Assembly (NCBI GenBank): GCA_003524435.1
Contig: DQHP01000027.1
Location: 23,625 to 87,624, forward strand
Source of the DNA: Microbacterium sp.
GTDB lineage: Bacteria > Actinomycetota > Actinomycetes > Actinomycetales > Microbacteriaceae
Direction: 5' to 3'
DNA length: 64,000 nucleotides
Each line of letters opens with the position of its first letter. Position 1 is the first letter of the stretch. Below are positions 8,136 to 16,601 of the stretch, in pieces. The notes beneath the pieces are model-generated. The model was given only the letters and a program-made list of their open reading frames with translations. It made no database searches and was not told the DNA's origin. The position numbers and the translations under genes are program-made.

Positions 8136-10076
8136 GTGACGACCAATCAGCAGGCCGACCCCCTCATCGGGAAGCTTGTCGACGGTCGGTATCGGGTGCG
8201 TGCGAGAATCGCCCGCGGCGGCATGGCCACCGTGTACGTCGCCACTGACCTACGACTCGAACGCCGCATCGCCCTAAAGGTGATGCACGGGCATCTCAGC
8301 GATGACTCCGTGTTCCAGAGTCGCTTCATTCAAGAAGCGCGCGCCGCCGCTCGTCTTGCAGATCCTCATGTCGTCAACGTGTTCGATCAGGGGCAGGACG
8401 GCGAACTCGCTTATCTCGTCATGGAGTATCTCCCCGGGATCACCCTGCGCGAGCTCATGCGCGAACAGAAGCGTCTCTCGCTGTCCCAGACGATCACGAT
8501 CATGGATGCGATCCTGGCTGGGCTTGCTGCAGCGCACAAGGCCAGCATCGTGCACCGTGATGTAAAGCCAGAGAATGTCCTCCTTGCTGAGGATGGCCGA
8601 ATCAAGATCGGTGACTTCGGTCTCGCACGCGCGACGACGGCAAACACCGCAACCGGCCAGCAGTTGCTCGGAACCATCGCCTATCTGGCACCAGAACTCG
8701 TGACCAGAGGCACCGCCGACGCGCGCAGCGACATCTATGCGCTGGGAATCATGCTGTACGAGATGCTCGTGGGAGAGCAGCCGTACAAGGGCGAGCAGCC
8801 CATGCAGATCGCCTTCCAGCATGCGACCGAATCGGTGCCACGCCCCAGCGTGCGAAACCCCGGTGTGCCAGAGCAACTCGACGAACTGGTTCTCTGGGCA
8901 ACGGAAAAGTCTCCGGATGAGCGTCCTAACAATGCCCAAGAGATGCTTGATCGCCTGCGTGAAATCGAGCGAGATCTCGGTGTCTCCCCCGTTGCCGTAA
9001 CGGCGGTCACCGCTCCGCTGCGCTCACAGAATGACTCTGAGGAGCTCACCAAGGTTCTGCCGTCGACGATGGTGATTGAAGATCCCACCGGACCGATCGC
9101 CCAGCCCGTCGACAACGCCACACTCTTGCGCCGACGAACTTCAAAGCGTCGAGCCCGCGGCGCGTTCGTGCTCGCTCTCGTGCTCCTCCTGGCTGTTGTC
9201 GCTGGCGGTGTCGGATGGTGGTTCGGATCAGGGCCAGGCTCTCTCGTGGCGGTGCCCTCGGTGGCGGGCATGACCTACGAAGACGCGGCAACAGCGCTCG
9301 AGACGGAAGGATTCGTTCCCGTCAAAGCGGAAGAAAGTTCCGTCGACGTTGAGCCCGGTATCGCGATCCGAAGTGATCCAGGCGAGGGCGAGCGGCTAGA
9401 TCAAGGCGTCGATGTCAGTGTGGTCATTTCCTCTGGCCCAGCTCCACGCGCCGTCGAAGCGCTCAACGGCATGACAGCCGATGAGGCACGCAGCTACCTC
9501 GACGAGCTCGGAATCACTGTCTCCGACGATGACCTTCTGCTGTACTCGAGGGCTGATGCCGGGGTTGTCATCAACGCCAGCGTCACACCGCGCGGTGGCG
9601 GCGATGACGTCGCCTGCGGTGAAGGATGCGACGTTTTCGAAGCCGACACCGCGCATCTGATCGTGTCCCTGGGTGGTCTCCCCGATGTCGTCGGGATGAC
9701 GGCGTCCGAAGCTTCGAGCGCACTGGGCGAAAAGCAGATCAAGACGACAACGGCCGAAGAATACAACAACGACGTCGAAGAGGGTCTCGTCATCCGTACG
9801 AACGAGCGCGATGGCGGTGCAAACTGGCGGCCCGGCGACACGATGACGCTGGTGGTCTCGCTAGGACCGCAGTTGTTCGAAGTGCCCGACGTAACGGGAA
9901 TGACTCGCGATGAAGCCGCTCAGGAACTGCGCGATAACGGTTTCGAGCCAGCATGGAATGCGCTCTGGAGCGCCCTCGCCGATGCCAATACTGAGGTCAC
10001 CGGGACCGATCCTGCAGCCGGATCCATGCGTCGCTCTGGCAGCGAGGTCTACATGCAGATCACGGGAGTCCTCTAG
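8136..10076 (+). CDS. PASTA-domain Ser/Thr protein kinase (PknL-like)
   Basis: This is a transmembrane receptor kinase of 646 residues. The cytoplasmic kinase domain (about 12-280) has the glycine loop ARGGMATVYVA, Lys48, HRDVKPEN at 140-147, DFGLA at 160-164 and an APE motif at 186-188. A basic stretch and one transmembrane helix (about 342-363) lead to four external PASTA repeats (from about residues 370, 440, 510 and 577), each starting near a V/L-x-GMT core. PASTA repeats sense peptidoglycan fragments. The Rv2175c-like gene nearby is a likely substrate by analogy with PknL. The GTG start has no Shine-Dalgarno and sits 6 nt after a -10 box. Confidence 0.94.
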   Translation: MTTNQQADPLIGKLVDGRYRVRARIARGGMATVYVATDLRLERRIALKVMHGHLSDDSVFQSRFIQEARAAARLADPHVVNVFDQGQDGELAYLVMEYLPGITLRELMREQKRLSLSQTITIMDAILAGLAAAHKASIVHRDVKPENVLLAEDGRIKIGDFGLARATTANTATGQQLLGTIAYLAPELVTRGTADARSDIYALGIMLYEMLVGEQPYKGEQPMQIAFQHATESVPRPSVRNPGVPEQLDELVLWATEKSPDERPNNAQEMLDRLREIERDLGVSPVAVTAVTAPLRSQNDSEELTKVLPSTMVIEDPTGPIAQPVDNATLLRRRTSKRRARGAFVLALVLLLAVVAGGVGWWFGSGPGSLVAVPSVAGMTYEDAATALETEGFVPVKAEESSVDVEPGIAIRSDPGEGERLDQGVDVSVVISSGPAPRAVEALNGMTADEARSYLDELGITVSDDDLLLYSRADAGVVINASVTPRGGGDDVACGEGCDVFEADTAHLIVSLGGLPDVVGMTASEASSALGEKQIKTTTAEEYNNDVEEGLVIRTNERDGGANWRPGDTMTLVVSLGPQLFEVPDVTGMTRDEAAQELRDNGFEPAWNALWSALADANTEVTGTDPAAGSMRRSGSEVYMQITGVL

Positions 10077-10123
10077 CTCGGCCTGCCAGGCCCGTCAGGG
10101 CGCCTCCGCGCTGCTAAAGCGGG

Positions 10124-11464
10124 TCAGCGCTTCTCGAGCTCCTCAGCTACAAGGAACGCAAGCTCAAGGCTCTGCATGTGGTTCAGGCGCGGATCGCAGA
10201 GGCTTTCATAGCGGGTCGCGAGGGCTGCCTCATCGATCTGCTCAGAACCACCAAGACACTCGGTGACATCATCGCCGGTGAGTTCTACATGGATGCCGCC
10301 GGGGAAGGTTCCCACGGCGCGATGCGCCTCGAAGAAGCCGCGCACCTCATCCACCACGTCGTCGAATCGACGTGTCTTGTAGCCCGTCGGCGTGGTGATT
10401 CCGTTACCGTGCATGGGGTCAGTCACCCACAACGGGGTCGCACCCGAATCACGCACGGCTTCCAACAGCGGCGGCAGAGCGTCGCGAATCTTTCCGGCAC
10501 CCATGCGCGTGATGAACGTCAACCGACCGGGCTCACGGTTCGGGTCAAGCTTGTCGATGAGCTCCAGCGCGGTTTCCGGCGTCGTCGTCGGGCCGAGCTT
10601 CACACCGATGGGGTTACGGATCTTCGAGAAGTAATCGACGTGCGCGCCATCCAGGTCACGCGTGCGCTCTCCGATCCAAAGGAAGTGCGCCGAGGTGTTG
10701 TACGGCGTATCCGTGCGCGAATCGATCCGCGTCATTGGGCGCTCATAGTCCATGAGCAGGCCCTCGTGGCCGGTGAAGAACTCGACGCGCTTGAGCTCTT
10801 CGAAGTCTGCTCCGGCGGCCTCCATGAACTTGATGGCGCGATCGATCTCGGCTGCCATCCGTTCGTAGCGCTGATTAGCCGGGTTCTGTGCGAAGCCCTT
10901 GTTCCAGGAGTGCACCTCGCGAAGGTCGGCGAATCCACCCTGGGTGAATGCACGGATCAGGTTCAGCGTAGAAGCTGCGGTGTGGTACCCCTGCAGCAGA
11001 CGATCGGGGTCAGGCTGACGCGAGCCCTCGGTGAAGTCGAAGCCGTTGACGATATCGCCACGGTACGCCGGAAGCGTGACGTCACCACGAGTCTCAGTAT
11101 CGCTCGAGCGCGGCTTGGCGAACTGCCCGGCCATGCGGCCCATCTTGACGACGGGCATCGAAGCACCATATGTCAGTACAACAGCCATCTGCAGCACGGT
11201 TTTAATCCGGTTGCGGATCTGCTCTGCAGTCGCGCCGGCGAACGTCTCGGCGCAGTCACCACCCTGCAGCAAAAAGGCTTGACCGGATGCCGCGCGCGCC
11301 AAGCGATCACGAAGGTTATCAACCTCACCCGCGAACACAAGAGGCGGCATAGCGGCGATCTGCCGTGACACATCGGCCACGTGATCGACATCTGTCCAGA
11401 TGGGCTGCTGCTTGATAGGGAGGCTACGCCAGGCGTCAAGTGCGGCGTCGTGCTGCTGAGGCAT
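10124..11464 (-). CDS. aroG: 3-deoxy-7-phosphoheptulonate synthase, class II
   Basis: This enzyme condenses phosphoenolpyruvate and erythrose 4-phosphate, the first step of the shikimate pathway. The 446-residue product carries class II signatures: LLQGGDCAETFAG (about 64-76), VVKMGRMAGQFAKPRS (about 104-119), the metal and substrate motifs ERTRDLDGAHVDY and RNPIGVKLGP, and WVTDPMHGNG. It converges on the kinase gene with a 47-bp gap. The ATG lies 6 nt after a TAAGCT box, which points to a leaderless transcript. Its position beside a pknL-like gene matches mycobacterial aroG (Rv2178c). Confidence 0.95.
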   Translation of the reverse strand: MPQQHDAALDAWRSLPIKQQPIWTDVDHVADVSRQIAAMPPLVFAGEVDNLRDRLARAASGQAFLLQGGDCAETFAGATAEQIRNRIKTVLQMAVVLTYGASMPVVKMGRMAGQFAKPRSSDTETRGDVTLPAYRGDIVNGFDFTEGSRQPDPDRLLQGYHTAASTLNLIRAFTQGGFADLREVHSWNKGFAQNPANQRYERMAAEIDRAIKFMEAAGADFEELKRVEFFTGHEGLLMDYERPMTRIDSRTDTPYNTSAHFLWIGERTRDLDGAHVDYFSKIRNPIGVKLGPTTTPETALELIDKLDPNREPGRLTFITRMGAGKIRDALPPLLEAVRDSGATPLWVTDPMHGNGITTPTGYKTRRFDDVVDEVRGFFEAHRAVGTFPGGIHVELTGDDVTECLGGSEQIDEAALATRYESLCDPRLNHMQSLELAFLVAEELEKR

Positions 11465-11470
11465 TTACCC

Positions 11471-11476
11471 AGCTTA
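11471..11476 (-). promoter_or_regulatory. -10 box TAAGCT of the DAHP synthase gene
   Basis: On the minus strand TAAGCT is followed by 6 nt and then the ATG at 11464. No ribosome-binding site is visible. Confidence 0.6.
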
Positions 11477-11502
11477 CTGGCCGCCAGCGGCGTGTTTCAC
11501 CG

Positions 11503-12189
11503 TCATGAACGCTGTGGCATTCGGTTCTTGACTGACGACGCATACACGTCGTCATACTCTTGCTCTCCCAGACGCTGTAGCGCGACCATGATCTCGTCGG
11601 TGACCGATCGCAAAATGTAGCGGTCGTTCTCCATGCCCGCATAGCGAGAGAAGTCCAGCGGTTCGCCGATGACAATCCCCACGCGCACAAGACGCGGCAC
11701 AGCCTGACCTATTGGCATCGCTGTGTCGGTATCGACCATGATCACCGGAACCACCGGGACCTTGGCCTCAAGCGCCATCCGTGCGAGGCCTGTGCGCCCG
11801 CGGTAGAGCTTGCCGTCAGGGCTACGGGTTCCTTCCGGATAGATGCCGAGAAGATCGCCGCGACCGAGCACTTGCAGCCCCGTGTTGAGCGACGCCTCAG
11901 AGGCTTTTCCGCCCGAACGATCGATGGGGATCTGGCCGGTTGCCTTCATGAACTGCTTCGTTGCCCACCCTTTGAGACCGCGCCCGGTGAAGTAGTCGCT
12001 CTTCGCCAGAAAGGACATCCGCCGATCGATCAGGAGCGGCAGAAACACCGAATCCGAGACCGACAAGTGATTGCTCGCGAGGATCGCGCCTCCGTTGCGG
12101 GGCACGTTGTCGCGCCCCACGATCCAAGGCCGAAAGATTGCCTTGACGATGGGGCCAACCACCACGTACTTCATCAGCCAATAGAACAT
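11503..12189 (-). CDS. plsC: 1-acyl-sn-glycerol-3-phosphate acyltransferase
   Basis: This membrane-associated PlsC-family enzyme acylates lysophosphatidate to phosphatidate. Acyltransferase motif I NHLSVSDS and motif III YPEGTRSPDG are present, with the FLAK and GRTGLARMAL blocks in order. The start is placed at the ATG of MFYWLMKYVVVGP, the usual N-terminus in relatives as I recall them. An in-frame GTG 39 nt upstream (12228) is the alternative. The gene diverges from the acyl-CoA ligase, whose product can supply the acyl donor. Confidence 0.88.
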   Translation of the reverse strand: MFYWLMKYVVVGPIVKAIFRPWIVGRDNVPRNGGAILASNHLSVSDSVFLPLLIDRRMSFLAKSDYFTGRGLKGWATKQFMKATGQIPIDRSGGKASEASLNTGLQVLGRGDLLGIYPEGTRSPDGKLYRGRTGLARMALEAKVPVVPVIMVDTDTAMPIGQAVPRLVRVGIVIGEPLDFSRYAGMENDRYILRSVTDEIMVALQRLGEQEYDDVYASSVKNRMPQRS

Positions 12190-12358
12190 CGTCACGAAGT
12201 CTATCCCCGCGCGCACGACTCCCCGCACCGGTCACGCCAGGTCTGAGACTGAGTTTCATCTTTTTTGCAACTTACTCCCAGATTGGCCCTCTTCCGCATT
12301 CGGTTGTGCCTTAGACTCTGTGGGAAAGCCGTACCCGACCGGTGCCAAAGGAGTTGCC

Positions 12359-14188
12359 GTGGTTAAATTTGAAGTCCCCGCGATCGTCCCTGCTGATCCC
12401 GAGGCGAACATCACCGATCTCCTCGTCAAGCGCGTTGAGGCCACTCCTGATCTCGCGCTGTTTTCAGTCCCGGATGGTGCGGGGTGGCGTGATATCTCGG
12501 CAGCTGACTTCCAAACTGCCGTCATCGCGCTCGCGAAAGGCTTCGTCGCCTCGGGAATCCAGCCTGGCGAAAAGGTGGGATTCCTCGCGAGCACCACATA
12601 TGAATGGACTCTGGTCGATTTCGCGTTGTTCTATGCCGGCGCCGTGATGGTGCCGATCTACGAGACCAGCTCCCCCGCGCAGATTCAGTGGATCCTCGAG
12701 GATTCTGGCGCCATCTCCCTCATGGTCGAGTCAGCGGATCACTTCGCCAAGGTCGATGAGGTGCGCAGCGAATTGCCCCTCGTCCGCGAGGTTTGGCAGT
12801 TGCACATCGGCGCCATCGCTTCCCTGACCGCGGCTGGCGCTGACATCGAAGACGCCGAGATCGAACGCCGCCGCAATTTGGCCGTGGCATCCGATATCGC
12901 GACTTTGATTTACACATCCGGTTCAACGGGTCGGCCGAAGGGGTGCGTGCTCATGCACAGCAACTTCGTCGAGCTCACTCGTAACTCGGCGAAGGCACTG
13001 AGCAAGGTCGTTGAGACTCCCAATGCATCAACGTTGCTGTTCATCACGACGGCCCACGTTTTCGCCCGTTTTATCTCGATCTTGAACATCCATGCCGGAG
13101 TCCGCACTGGTCATCAGCCAGACACGAAGCAGCTTCTTCCCTCGCTCGGATCCTTCAAGCCAACATTCCTTCTCGCCGTTCCGCGCGTCTTTGAGAAGGT
13201 GTACAACTCGGCAGAGCAGAAGGCCGAGGCAGGCGGCAAGGGCAAGATCTTCCGTGCCGCCGCGGCCGCGGCAATCGAACACTCCAAGCTGGTCGAAGCT
13301 GGCGAGAAGATCCCGCTCGGCCTCAAGCTCAAGTTTGCTCTGTTCGACAAGCTCGTCTACAGCAAACTTCGCACAGCAATGGGCGGAAATATTGTCTACG
13401 CCGTGTCAGGCTCAGCGCCCTTGGGGCCGCGCCTTGGCCACTTCTTCCACAGCCTTGGCGTCGTGATCCTTGAGGGCTACGGCCTCACCGAGACCACCGC
13501 GCCCGCGACGGTCAACCTCGCAGACAAGTCGAAGATCGGCACGGTTGGCCCTGCGCTGCCCGGTGTGGGTGTGCGACTTGCTGAAGATGGCGAGATCGAG
13601 GTCAAGGGGATCAACGTCTTCAAGGAGTACTGGAATAACCCGGAGGCGACGGCTGATTCGTTCCATGACGGATGGTTCCGCACCGGCGACATCGGCAGCT
13701 TCGACTCTGAAGGCTTCCTCACTGTCACAGGCCGCAAGAAAGAGATTCTCGTCACTGCCGGCGGCAAGAACGTGGCACCAGCTGCGCTGGAAGATCCCAT
13801 CCGCGCGAACCCGATCATCAGCCAGGTCGTCGCTGTCGGAGATCAGAAGCCGTTCATCGCGGCGCTTATTACGCTCGATTCCGAGATGCTGCCCACCTGG
13901 TTGGGCAACAACGGGCTGCAAGCAGACATGCCGCTCCCAGAAGCTGCCAAGAACGCCGCGGTGCGCGCCGAAGTTCAGCGCGCAGTCGACACGGCGAACC
14001 GCAATGTCTCGCGCGCTGAATCGATCCGTAAATTCACCATCCTCGATTCTGAGTGGACCGAAGACAGCGGACACTTGACCCCGAAGATGTCCATCAAGCG
14101 CAACGTCATCATGGCTGACTTCGCCGATGAGATCTCAGCGATCTACGAGGAGCCGGTCAACACCACGAACGTTTCGCTCGGCGGCTAG
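12359..14188 (+). CDS. Long-chain fatty acid--CoA ligase (FadD-type AMP-binding enzyme)
   Basis: This 609-residue enzyme activates fatty acids to acyl-CoA through an acyl-adenylate. The P-loop TLIYTSGSTGRPKGCV (about 180-195), the EGYGLTETTAP motif and the FRTGDIG motif are all present, with the catalytic lysine region near the C-terminus. The start is the GTG at 12359, preceded by AAAGGAG at 5-nt spacing; codons further upstream lack support. It resembles the long-chain ligases of the FadD15 group. Its 3' end overlaps the convergent def gene by 4 bp. Confidence 0.93.
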   Translation: MVKFEVPAIVPADPEANITDLLVKRVEATPDLALFSVPDGAGWRDISAADFQTAVIALAKGFVASGIQPGEKVGFLASTTYEWTLVDFALFYAGAVMVPIYETSSPAQIQWILEDSGAISLMVESADHFAKVDEVRSELPLVREVWQLHIGAIASLTAAGADIEDAEIERRRNLAVASDIATLIYTSGSTGRPKGCVLMHSNFVELTRNSAKALSKVVETPNASTLLFITTAHVFARFISILNIHAGVRTGHQPDTKQLLPSLGSFKPTFLLAVPRVFEKVYNSAEQKAEAGGKGKIFRAAAAAAIEHSKLVEAGEKIPLGLKLKFALFDKLVYSKLRTAMGGNIVYAVSGSAPLGPRLGHFFHSLGVVILEGYGLTETTAPATVNLADKSKIGTVGPALPGVGVRLAEDGEIEVKGINVFKEYWNNPEATADSFHDGWFRTGDIGSFDSEGFLTVTGRKKEILVTAGGKNVAPAALEDPIRANPIISQVVAVGDQKPFIAALITLDSEMLPTWLGNNGLQADMPLPEAAKNAAVRAEVQRAVDTANRNVSRAESIRKFTILDSEWTEDSGHLTPKMSIKRNVIMADFADEISAIYEEPVNTTNVSLGG

Positions 14189-14676
14189 AACCATTCACTT
14201 TCGCGCACCTCACGCATGGCGATCTTACGATCTGCCGGCGTGAGGCGCGAAAGGTAGAGCTTGCCATCAAGGTGGTCGGTTTCATGCTGCAGCGCCTGAG
14301 CGAGCAGCCCCTCCCCCTCAAGAATCACCGGGTTTCCTTCAAGGTCGATGCCTTCGACGCGCGCCCACGGGTGCCTGAGCGCATCGTGCCAGAGTCCTGG
14401 CACAGACAGGCATCCCTCACCTGTCGGCTCAGGATCACCGCGCACCTCCGTCAGAACGGGATTAATCACGTAGCCGATGTCGCCATCGATGTTGTAGCTG
14501 AATGCGCGCTGCGCAACTCCGATCTGGGGAGCTGCGACCCCGGCCCGCCCGGGCAGTTCGACGCTGTCGACAAGGTCGGCAACAAGCGCACGCACACCAT
14601 CGTCAATTTCAGTGATCGGCGCGCACACGGTGCGCAGCACAGGGTCGCCAAAGACTCGGATCTCGCGGACGGACAT
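14185..14676 (-). CDS. def: Peptide deformylase
   Basis: This metalloenzyme removes the N-formyl group from nascent proteins. The 163-residue product carries all three motifs: GVAAPQIG (about 45-52), EGCLSVPG (about 87-94) and QHETDHLDG (about 129-137), giving the Cys and two His metal ligands and the catalytic Glu. Its ATG overlaps the stop of the MinD-like gene (TAATG), so expression is probably coupled. The motif I variant with Ala for the usual second Gly is tolerated in many actinobacterial homologues. Confidence 0.95.
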   Translation of the reverse strand: MSVREIRVFGDPVLRTVCAPITEIDDGVRALVADLVDSVELPGRAGVAAPQIGVAQRAFSYNIDGDIGYVINPVLTEVRGDPEPTGEGCLSVPGLWHDALRHPWARVEGIDLEGNPVILEGEGLLAQALQHETDHLDGKLYLSRLTPADRKIAMREVRESEWF

Positions 14677-16559
14677 TAGTTCGTGCCTGCGCGCAGGCCC
14701 TCGATGAGGAGCGCCGCCAATTCGCGTGCCGCTTTACGCGTCGCCGGCTGCAAATTAGCGAAGGTGATCGCGCCACCTCCGGCAATCTGTCCGTCGTACG
14801 GCATACGCACCACGCTCTTGGCGCGGGTGCCGAAGTGCGCTTCGAGCTCATTCAAACGCACCAACGGGCTACCCGGAGTCGACTGATTCAAAACGATGAT
14901 GGCGTTACGTGCCTGGTCGGCATAGCCATTGGTCTCCAGCCATGTGAGCGTCTCTGACGCCAGTCGCGCTTCGTCAACGCTGAGGCCAGAGACGATGATC
15001 AATTGATCTGCGAGATCGAGTGTTGCGCTCATGACCGAGTGCACGATGCCCGTACCGGTGTCGGTGAGTACAAGCGAGTAGTAATGCGCCGCTACCTTCG
15101 CGACGTCACGGTAGTCATCGTCGCTGAACGCCTCAGCGATACGGGGATCAGAGTCGGACGCAAGTACATCCAGACGCGTAGAGTCACGGGCGACGATCGC
15201 GGAAACGTCGTGGAAGCCCTTCACCTCGTCGCGGATACGAACAAGATCACGGACAGATTTGCTGTGCGTGCGCACGACGCGATCTGCCAGTGTGCCGCGG
15301 TCTGGGTTCGCGTCGACAGCGATGACACGGTCATCACGTGCATCTGCCAGCGCCATCCCGAGTACGGTCGTCACGGTCGTCTTGCCGACGCCGCCCTTAC
15401 GTGAGAGCACCGGAACGAACCGCGCACCACCGTCAAGTGGTGCAGAAATGCGCGCAGAGAGCGCTTTACGCTCGCGAGCACGCTTTCCATCACCGATGTT
15501 GATCAGACGCCCAGAGATCGTATAGAGGAAATGACTCCATGCTCCCTCCGGCTCGGGCTTGGTCAACTGATGCGGATCCAGCAGTCGATCTGCCGTGAGC
15601 AGGTCCGCAGATTCACGCGATGATTGACCAAGCTGGTCGCCCAGGCGTTTCGAAGTCAGCGCCATCTCAGGGCGTGACGTCGCTGGGCGCTGCGCGATGG
15701 CTGTCTCGGTGGGCTTCGGTTTCGGCTGCGGAGTAGTCACATTCTCGCTATTCGTTTTCTCGACCGACGCAGATGCTGCCGCCGCAGGTTTCTCATTGGC
15801 TGAGGTCGTCGCATCTTGCTTCAGGGCGCTAGCGATCCACGCCGAAGTAGCACTCTCGCTGCGCGGGGCTGCCTCGCGATTCGACTTCTCCGCTGGCGCG
15901 GCCGTCGTGTCACGTTCTGGCTTTGGCTCAGGCTTTGGCTCAGGCTTTGACGCAGCCTTCGGCGTGGACTGTGGCGCGGTCTTCGCCTCGGCTTTCGGCT
16001 CAGACTTCGGCTCGGTTTTTACCTTTGGCTCAGGCTTAGGCTCCGGCTTCGCTTTCGGCTCGGACTTTGGCTTCGGCTCGGACTTCGCTTTCGGCTCGGA
16101 CTTTTCTTTGGATGCCGCCGCTGTCTTCGAATGCGCCGGACTGTCCGATTTTGACACCGCAGGCGAAACTGAGACGACCTCGGCGGTCTCCGCTGCCGCA
16201 TCGGGGTGTGCATGAGCATCCGCGTCCGACTCGGTGTCTGGCTCGACGACCGCCTCGACGACCTCTTCAACGGGTTCTTCCGCCGGAAGTTCAATCACGA
16301 TGCCAGAAAGATCCTCTTGGATCCGACCGACCGGCGTTTCATCCACCACAGGAGTGCCGTCGACGATGAGTTCTGAGTGCAACTCTCCGTCGACGACAGC
16401 ATCATCAGTGAGGTCGTCGTCCTCGTCGCGCGGAAGCGTAACGCTCACCTGTGCGGTCTGCCCAAGGGCCCCGATACTCGTTGTGTCCAACGACGCGGCG
16501 TCGTCGAGCACTCCGAGGGAATCGTCCTCTGGAGACGTTGATGAATTCTTCGGTGTCAC
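14676..16559 (-). CDS. MinD/ParA-like ATPase with a long EPK-rich N-terminal extension
   Basis: The protein has 627 residues. The C-terminal half (about 375-627) is a deviant Walker A ATPase with SRKGGVGKTTVT near residue 390, a DANPD switch region and a TDTGTG motif, as in MinD-type proteins that act on membranes or nucleoids. The first 370 residues are acidic and then low in complexity, dominated by short Lys-Ser-Glu-Pro-Lys units around residues 150-220. This part is probably disordered. There is no typical membrane segment. The stop overlaps the def start. Role is unknown; cell-pole or septum positioning is an inference from the family. Confidence 0.85.
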   Translation of the reverse strand: MTPKNSSTSPEDDSLGVLDDAASLDTTSIGALGQTAQVSVTLPRDEDDDLTDDAVVDGELHSELIVDGTPVVDETPVGRIQEDLSGIVIELPAEEPVEEVVEAVVEPDTESDADAHAHPDAAAETAEVVSVSPAVSKSDSPAHSKTAAASKEKSEPKAKSEPKPKSEPKAKPEPKPEPKVKTEPKSEPKAEAKTAPQSTPKAASKPEPKPEPKPERDTTAAPAEKSNREAAPRSESATSAWIASALKQDATTSANEKPAAAASASVEKTNSENVTTPQPKPKPTETAIAQRPATSRPEMALTSKRLGDQLGQSSRESADLLTADRLLDPHQLTKPEPEGAWSHFLYTISGRLINIGDGKRARERKALSARISAPLDGGARFVPVLSRKGGVGKTTVTTVLGMALADARDDRVIAVDANPDRGTLADRVVRTHSKSVRDLVRIRDEVKGFHDVSAIVARDSTRLDVLASDSDPRIAEAFSDDDYRDVAKVAAHYYSLVLTDTGTGIVHSVMSATLDLADQLIIVSGLSVDEARLASETLTWLETNGYADQARNAIIVLNQSTPGSPLVRLNELEAHFGTRAKSVVRMPYDGQIAGGGAITFANLQPATRKAARELAALLIEGLRAGTN

Positions 16560-16601
16560 TGTGTCACTCCAAGCTTGTGCGAGCGTGTCGCCCGCACAAG
16601 A

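Noticed and set aside
10178..11368. Open frame of 396 codons opposite the DAHP synthase gene
   Set aside because: The minus-strand enzyme has all class II motifs; this frame has none and no ribosome-binding site.
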